A stretch of DNA of 9,343 nucleotides from an uncultured Treponema sp. (GTDB lineage: Bacteria > Spirochaetota > Spirochaetia > Treponematales > Treponemataceae): the NCBI GenBank assembly GCA_937902445.1, contig CALELJ010000245.1, positions 1 through 9,343 on the forward strand. Direction: 5' to 3'. Position numbers and translations under genes: made by a program. Below, in pieces: positions 5,977 through 9,343 of this stretch (positions are counted from its first letter, which is position 1; every line of letters starts with the position of its first letter). The notes below the pieces were generated by a model. That model was not told the DNA's origin and searched no databases. It worked only from the letters and a program-made list of their open reading frames with translations.

Positions 5977-6984
5977 ATGAAGTGTAGAATTTTTATTGCC
6001 GTCTGTATGTTTTTTCTCGGCGGCATCAGTTTTTCCCAGTCCGCTGATTTCCTTAAGGGAGAATCTCTCTTTAAAGAAAACAAGGTGGAGGAAGCGGTTC
6101 CGTTTTTAAAAAGTGCCATCAGCCAGGGGAACAATCCAAAGGCCTATAATTATCTTGCCCTGTCGTATCATAAGCTTGGAATGTTCCAGGAAAGCCTTGA
6201 GGTGTGTTCCGATGGAATGAAAGTTTCCGGAACAGACAAGAAAATACTTGCTTTCAATGCCGGAAACATATGTTTTGACATGGGGGAATATTATACTGCT
6301 GAAAGATGGTATTCACTTGCCATTGCTGCCAACAGGATATATGCACCGCCAGTATTGAACAGGGCAAATGCTGAACTCAAGCAGAAGAAATATCTTGCAA
6401 GTCTTGAGGATTACAAGCTGTATCTGGATCTTTCGCCGAATGACAGGCAGAAACCTGAGATTGAACAGATCATTGCTCTTCTGGAAGGCTGGAAAAAGGC
6501 TGAGGAAGACAGGATTGCTGAAGAAGAACGCATTAAGGCTGAGGAAGCAAGGATTATTGCGGAGCAGAGGCGACTTGAAGCAGAGGAAGCTGCCAGGGCC
6601 AACGGAAATGATGCTGCTGTTGTCCAGAAAGAAAACGGTCAGCTTGATGCGGCCTTGCAGGAACAGTTGAATGCAAAATTCGCGGAACAGGCTGCAATGC
6701 TTGAAGCCCAGCGTGAAGAACTTAAGAAACTTATAGAAGAACAGAAGGCAAACCAGGAAGCTCAGAAAGCGGAAACTGCAAGACGTGAGATAGAGGCTGC
6801 CAGAAGGGAAGAAGAAGCCGCACTTAGAGCAGCGGAAGCTGCAAAAAAGGCTGAGGAAGATGCCGCACGAAGAAGAAAACTTCTTGAGGATGTAGCTGCA
6901 TCCTTGCAGAATTCGGAAAGTTCCAATCTAAATGCAGGTACAGAGGGGGCTGTAGATTATGGCTACGAAACAGAACTTGAATAG
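5977..6984 (+). CDS. Exported TPR and coiled-coil protein
   Basis: 335 aa from ATG 5977. A signal peptide is visible: MKCR, a hydrophobic core (about 5-18) and a likely cleavage after SFSQS near residue 22. There is no lipobox, so it is probably a soluble periplasmic or outer-membrane-associated protein. TPR-like helices span about 24-155, for example KGESLFKENKVEEAVPFL and YNYLALSYHKLGMFQESLEV. From about 170 to 310 it is a Glu/Ala/Arg/Lys-rich heptad-like helix (EERIKAEEARIIAEQRRLEA), a probable long coiled coil interrupted near 207-225. The C-terminus is short and acidic. An ATG at 5959 would add six residues (MVDNIT); I prefer 5977 because the signal peptide then starts normally, but neither ATG has a good ribosome site. 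It overlaps the next gene by 26 bp, suggesting co-expression and a shared job. No enzyme motif was seen. Confidence 0.85.
   Translation: MKCRIFIAVCMFFLGGISFSQSADFLKGESLFKENKVEEAVPFLKSAISQGNNPKAYNYLALSYHKLGMFQESLEVCSDGMKVSGTDKKILAFNAGNICFDMGEYYTAERWYSLAIAANRIYAPPVLNRANAELKQKKYLASLEDYKLYLDLSPNDRQKPEIEQIIALLEGWKKAEEDRIAEEERIKAEEARIIAEQRRLEAEEAARANGNDAAVVQKENGQLDAALQEQLNAKFAEQAAMLEAQREELKKLIEEQKANQEAQKAETARREIEAARREEEAALRAAEAAKKAEEDAARRRKLLEDVAASLQNSESSNLNAGTEGAVDYGYETELE
6943..6949 (+). promoter_or_regulatory. Ribosome-binding site inside the upstream gene
   Basis: GAGGGGG lies 9 nt before ATG 6959, inside the last codons of the exported TPR gene. It sets the start of the Lys-rich repeat protein and implies coupled translation of the pair. 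Confidence 0.65.
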
Positions 6985-9343
6985 TGAAACAGAAGAAAAG
7001 GTAAAGAAAACAACGGCAAAAAAAACTGCCGCTGCAACTAAAAGGACAAAAAAAACTGAAGCAGAGTCAGAAAGCGGGACAAAGAAGCCTAGGACAACTA
7101 AGAAAAAGGCTGAAACTTCTGACTCTGAGGCAACTGAAAAGAAACCTGCCGCAAGAAAAAGAACGGCTGCTTCAAAGTCAACTTCTGCCGCTGAAAGTGG
7201 AGCTGAAACTAAGAAGACGGTTTCTGCCGGGAAGACTACAGCCGGGAAGAGGACAGCAAAGGCTGCTTCAAAGAGTTCCGCTGTAAAAGAAAAAACTGAT
7301 GACACAAAAGTGGCAACTGTCAAAAAAACAGCGGCAAAGGCTTCTACCGGAACAGGAAAAACGACTGCACGGAAAACTTCCGTAAAGAAGGCAGAAAAAG
7401 AAGTAACTGAGGAAGCACCTGAGAAACCAGTTCTTTCTCCTACAGGAGTCATGCCAAAAATCAATGTGGCTGATGCTGGTTCCATAGAAAATAAGGATGT
7501 TCCTTTGAAAATGGATGCAAAGGACGATTCGACGGTTCTTGCGGAAAGGTATGTGGAGACTTCGCTTGAAGTTTCTGAATCGGATTCCATTGCTTCTGAT
7601 AAAAATGAAGACTTCAAGGCTTTGGAACAGATGATGCAGACTGCGGGGCTTAGAAAAAAGTCCGAGGGCACATACGCACAATATAAGGAAAAGAAGGACG
7701 GCAGAAAATGGCTGCTTCTGATTCTTCTGCTGCTTGGACTTTTTGGTACTGGCATTGGTATCGGAATCAAATTTTTTTCAGGCAGTGGCATTGAGAAAAC
7801 AATACAGAGCACTGAAGATATAATTGCATATTGTGAAAAATTGATTGAGAAGGGGGACTATGCCCAGGCATTGGGAATTCTTTCTGGACTTAACATTAAC
7901 GGTTCCGATGAACATTCCCTTTCTCTCAGAAATCAGATAAATGCGCTCATGAAATCCGGCTTTGAGAAAGCAGTTGCCGAGGGCAGGGAAAATGAGATTT
8001 TCGATGTTGCCGAAAACCTTTTAAAAAAAGGAAAATATTCCGAGGCCTTGAAAATTCTTGCTTCCGGGGCTTCTCTTGCTGGAGACGATGAGAAAACCGC
8101 CGCTGTCAGAAATAGAATACATGATCTTGAAAAAAACATCGTTGAAAAAGCCGTTTCTGAAGGTCATGCCCAGGATGTTGTCGATACGGCAAAAAAACTC
8201 ATTGGCGACGGTGAATTCCTGCCGGCTATGGAAATTCTTGATTTGCTTGATATTAAGGGAAATGATGCGGAATCAAGAATGCTCAGAAATCAGATTTACT
8301 CCCTTAAAAAGGATGCTGTCAAGAAATCTGTTGCCGACGGAAAGACGGAAGATATTCTTGATTTCATCGATAACCTGACAAAGAACGGGGATGCTTTAAA
8401 TGCCCTTGAATATCTTTCCTATGTTGAAATTGATGGTAATGATGAGAATGCTGATTCTCTCAGGGAACGGCTTGCAGAACAGAAAAAGGATGCCCTGAAA
8501 AAAGCATTTGATGATGGAAAGCAGGAAGAGATTATCGCAAAGGCAAAACAGATGATTTCTGACGGTGACTATGAAACAGCGCTGGGGTTCTTGAGTTCAA
8601 TGAAGCCTGAAGGCGATGACCTTGAGTCCAGGGCTTTTAGGAATACACTGAAAAGTCTCACAAACGATACTGTCGAGAGGGCTCTGGCTGAAGGCAGAAT
8701 TGATGATGTGCTGAAAACCGCGGATTCTCTGTCTAATAACGGTCTGTATGCTGATGCTGTTGAATTGCTTGACATGATTGATATAAGCGGAAATTCAACT
8801 GAAGCCAATGCCCTTAGGGACAAGGTGAACGGAAGAAAAAAAGAAATTGTTGACAGGGCAGTTGAGAACGGAAAGGCCGGACAGTTTATTGAAAATGCTG
8901 AAAGAATGATCGAAGACGGAGATTATTCAGGTGCGGTCAAACTTTTGAATTCAGCTAAAATTGAAGGCAATGACAGTGAATCAAAAAAACTTCAAAAGGA
9001 AGTCGAGGCCCTTAAGAAAGCTGCGGTCAGAAAGGCTGTTGAAGAAGGCAGGGGTGAAGAGATTCTTGATACGGCTGAAAAGATCATGAGAAATGGTGAT
9101 TACAAAGGTGCTGAAGAAATTCTTTCTGAACTTCTTGGTTCTGGAAACAGTCCTGAAGCAAAGGCCTTGAAAGAAAAAGCTGAACGGATGAAAAGACAGA
9201 ATGAGATTCTTGCCATGGGTCAGGGAATGACAGATGATGAAAAAACTGCTCTGGCGGAAAAACTCATTAAAGAAGGCCGTTATGATGAGGCATTGGCTTT
9301 GCTCAATTCAATCGATGCCAGTGGCAATGATAAGGACAGCAAA
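6959..9343 (+). CDS. Lys/Ala-rich transmembrane protein with tandem 59-aa TPR-like repeats (3' end missing)
   Basis: An open frame of 795 codons without a stop, cut by the window edge. Residues 1 to about 150 are Lys/Ala/Thr-rich with AKKT, KKTAAK and TTARKT motifs, like histone H1 tails. About 150-245 is more acidic. A single transmembrane helix follows at 251-273 (WLLLILLLLGLFGTGIGIGI) with KKDGRK before it, so the positive-inside rule puts the basic tail in the cytoplasm and the rest outside the membrane. From residue 279 there are nine tandem units of 59-60 aa, consensus A-V-x-E-G-R/K, A14, G21-D-Y-x-x-A-L, G37-N-D-x-E-S and L45-R, resembling TPR or related helical hairpins. The start is ATG 6959, with GAGGGGG 9 nt upstream, overlapping the previous gene by 26 bp. 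No catalytic motif was seen. A nucleoid-to-envelope tether or scaffold is speculation. Confidence 0.87.
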   Translation, partial: MATKQNLNSETEEKVKKTTAKKTAAATKRTKKTEAESESGTKKPRTTKKKAETSDSEATEKKPAARKRTAASKSTSAAESGAETKKTVSAGKTTAGKRTAKAASKSSAVKEKTDDTKVATVKKTAAKASTGTGKTTARKTSVKKAEKEVTEEAPEKPVLSPTGVMPKINVADAGSIENKDVPLKMDAKDDSTVLAERYVETSLEVSESDSIASDKNEDFKALEQMMQTAGLRKKSEGTYAQYKEKKDGRKWLLLILLLLGLFGTGIGIGIKFFSGSGIEKTIQSTEDIIAYCEKLIEKGDYAQALGILSGLNINGSDEHSLSLRNQINALMKSGFEKAVAEGRENEIFDVAENLLKKGKYSEALKILASGASLAGDDEKTAAVRNRIHDLEKNIVEKAVSEGHAQDVVDTAKKLIGDGEFLPAMEILDLLDIKGNDAESRMLRNQIYSLKKDAVKKSVADGKTEDILDFIDNLTKNGDALNALEYLSYVEIDGNDENADSLRERLAEQKKDALKKAFDDGKQEEIIAKAKQMISDGDYETALGFLSSMKPEGDDLESRAFRNTLKSLTNDTVERALAEGRIDDVLKTADSLSNNGLYADAVELLDMIDISGNSTEANALRDKVNGRKKEIVDRAVENGKAGQFIENAERMIEDGDYSGAVKLLNSAKIEGNDSESKKLQKEVEALKKAAVRKAVEEGRGEEILDTAEKIMRNGDYKGAEEILSELLGSGNSPEAKALKEKAERMKRQNEILAMGQGMTDDEKTALAEKLIKEGRYDEALALLNSIDASGNDKDSK
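7793..9343 (+). repeat. Nine tandem 177/180-bp coding repeats
   Basis: The units start at 7793, 7970, 8150, 8327, 8504, 8681, 8858, 9035 and 9215; the last is cut by the window end. Seven of the eight complete boundaries were checked against codon positions. Lengths are 177 bp except units 2 and 8, which have 180 bp. Similarity is clear in protein but weak in DNA, so these are old duplications. Unit 1 lacks the E-G-R segment, and unit 9 begins MGQGMTDDEK in place of it. Confidence 0.85.

Noticed and set aside
6990..7400. Lys/Ala/Thr-rich stretch as a nucleotide tandem repeat or recent insertion
   Set aside because: The repetition is in amino-acid composition, with varied codons and irregular spacing; no exact DNA repeat unit is visible.
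6928..7812. A 294-codon minus-strand open frame rich in Phe, Ser, Val and Ala
   Set aside because: It is the antisense shadow of the Lys/Ala/Glu-rich gene at 6959, whose biased codons keep the reverse frame open. It has no recognised domain, and the sense strand has a good ribosome site and a coherent protein.

Overview
The window looks like chromosomal DNA from a spirochaete, most likely a Treponema of moderate GC content. This is an inference from protein style: a SpoIIE/STAS/anti-sigma-kinase cassette, TPR proteins, a secreted TPR/coiled-coil protein, and clear Shine-Dalgarno sites used with ATG and also TTG starts. No rRNA, tRNA, CRISPR array, insertion sequence or phage gene was seen. 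Coding density is high. The only non-coding stretches above 50 bp are 2633-2752 and the divergent region 5791-5976.

Left part, minus strand (16-2632): a three-gene partner-switching operon read from 2632 leftwards. It encodes a membrane-anchored GAF/PP2C (SpoIIE/RsbU-type) phosphatase, a STAS anti-sigma-factor antagonist and an RsbW/SpoIIAB-like ATPase kinase. In known systems the kinase phosphorylates the STAS protein, and the phosphatase reverses this in response to a signal, which frees or sequesters a sigma factor or other target. No target is encoded here. A good extended -10 promoter lies just upstream of the operon (2686-2714).

Middle part, minus strand (2753-5790): a second, translationally coupled operon. 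Its first gene encodes a membrane-anchored TPR protein whose C-terminal domain resembles the Mrr restriction-endonuclease fold but lacks an obvious catalytic lysine. Next come a calcineurin-like metallophosphoesterase (1-nt gap) and a protein with a ParB/sulfiredoxin-like DGNHR motif (35-nt overlap, TTG start with a near-perfect Shine-Dalgarno). This combination has no function I recognise.

Right part, plus strand (5977-9343, runs off the end): a divergently transcribed pair. The first encodes an exported TPR plus coiled-coil protein. The second, overlapping it by 26 bp, encodes a large protein with a histone-H1-like Lys/Ala/Thr-rich N-terminus, one transmembrane helix, and at least nine tandem units of 59-60 residues that look TPR-like. 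This gene is incomplete at the window edge. The two divergent operons appear to be driven by back-to-back promoters between 5862 and 5922, flanked by two inverted repeats. The most unusual items are the Lys-rich transmembrane repeat protein and the TPR/Mrr-like/phosphoesterase/ParB-like operon.
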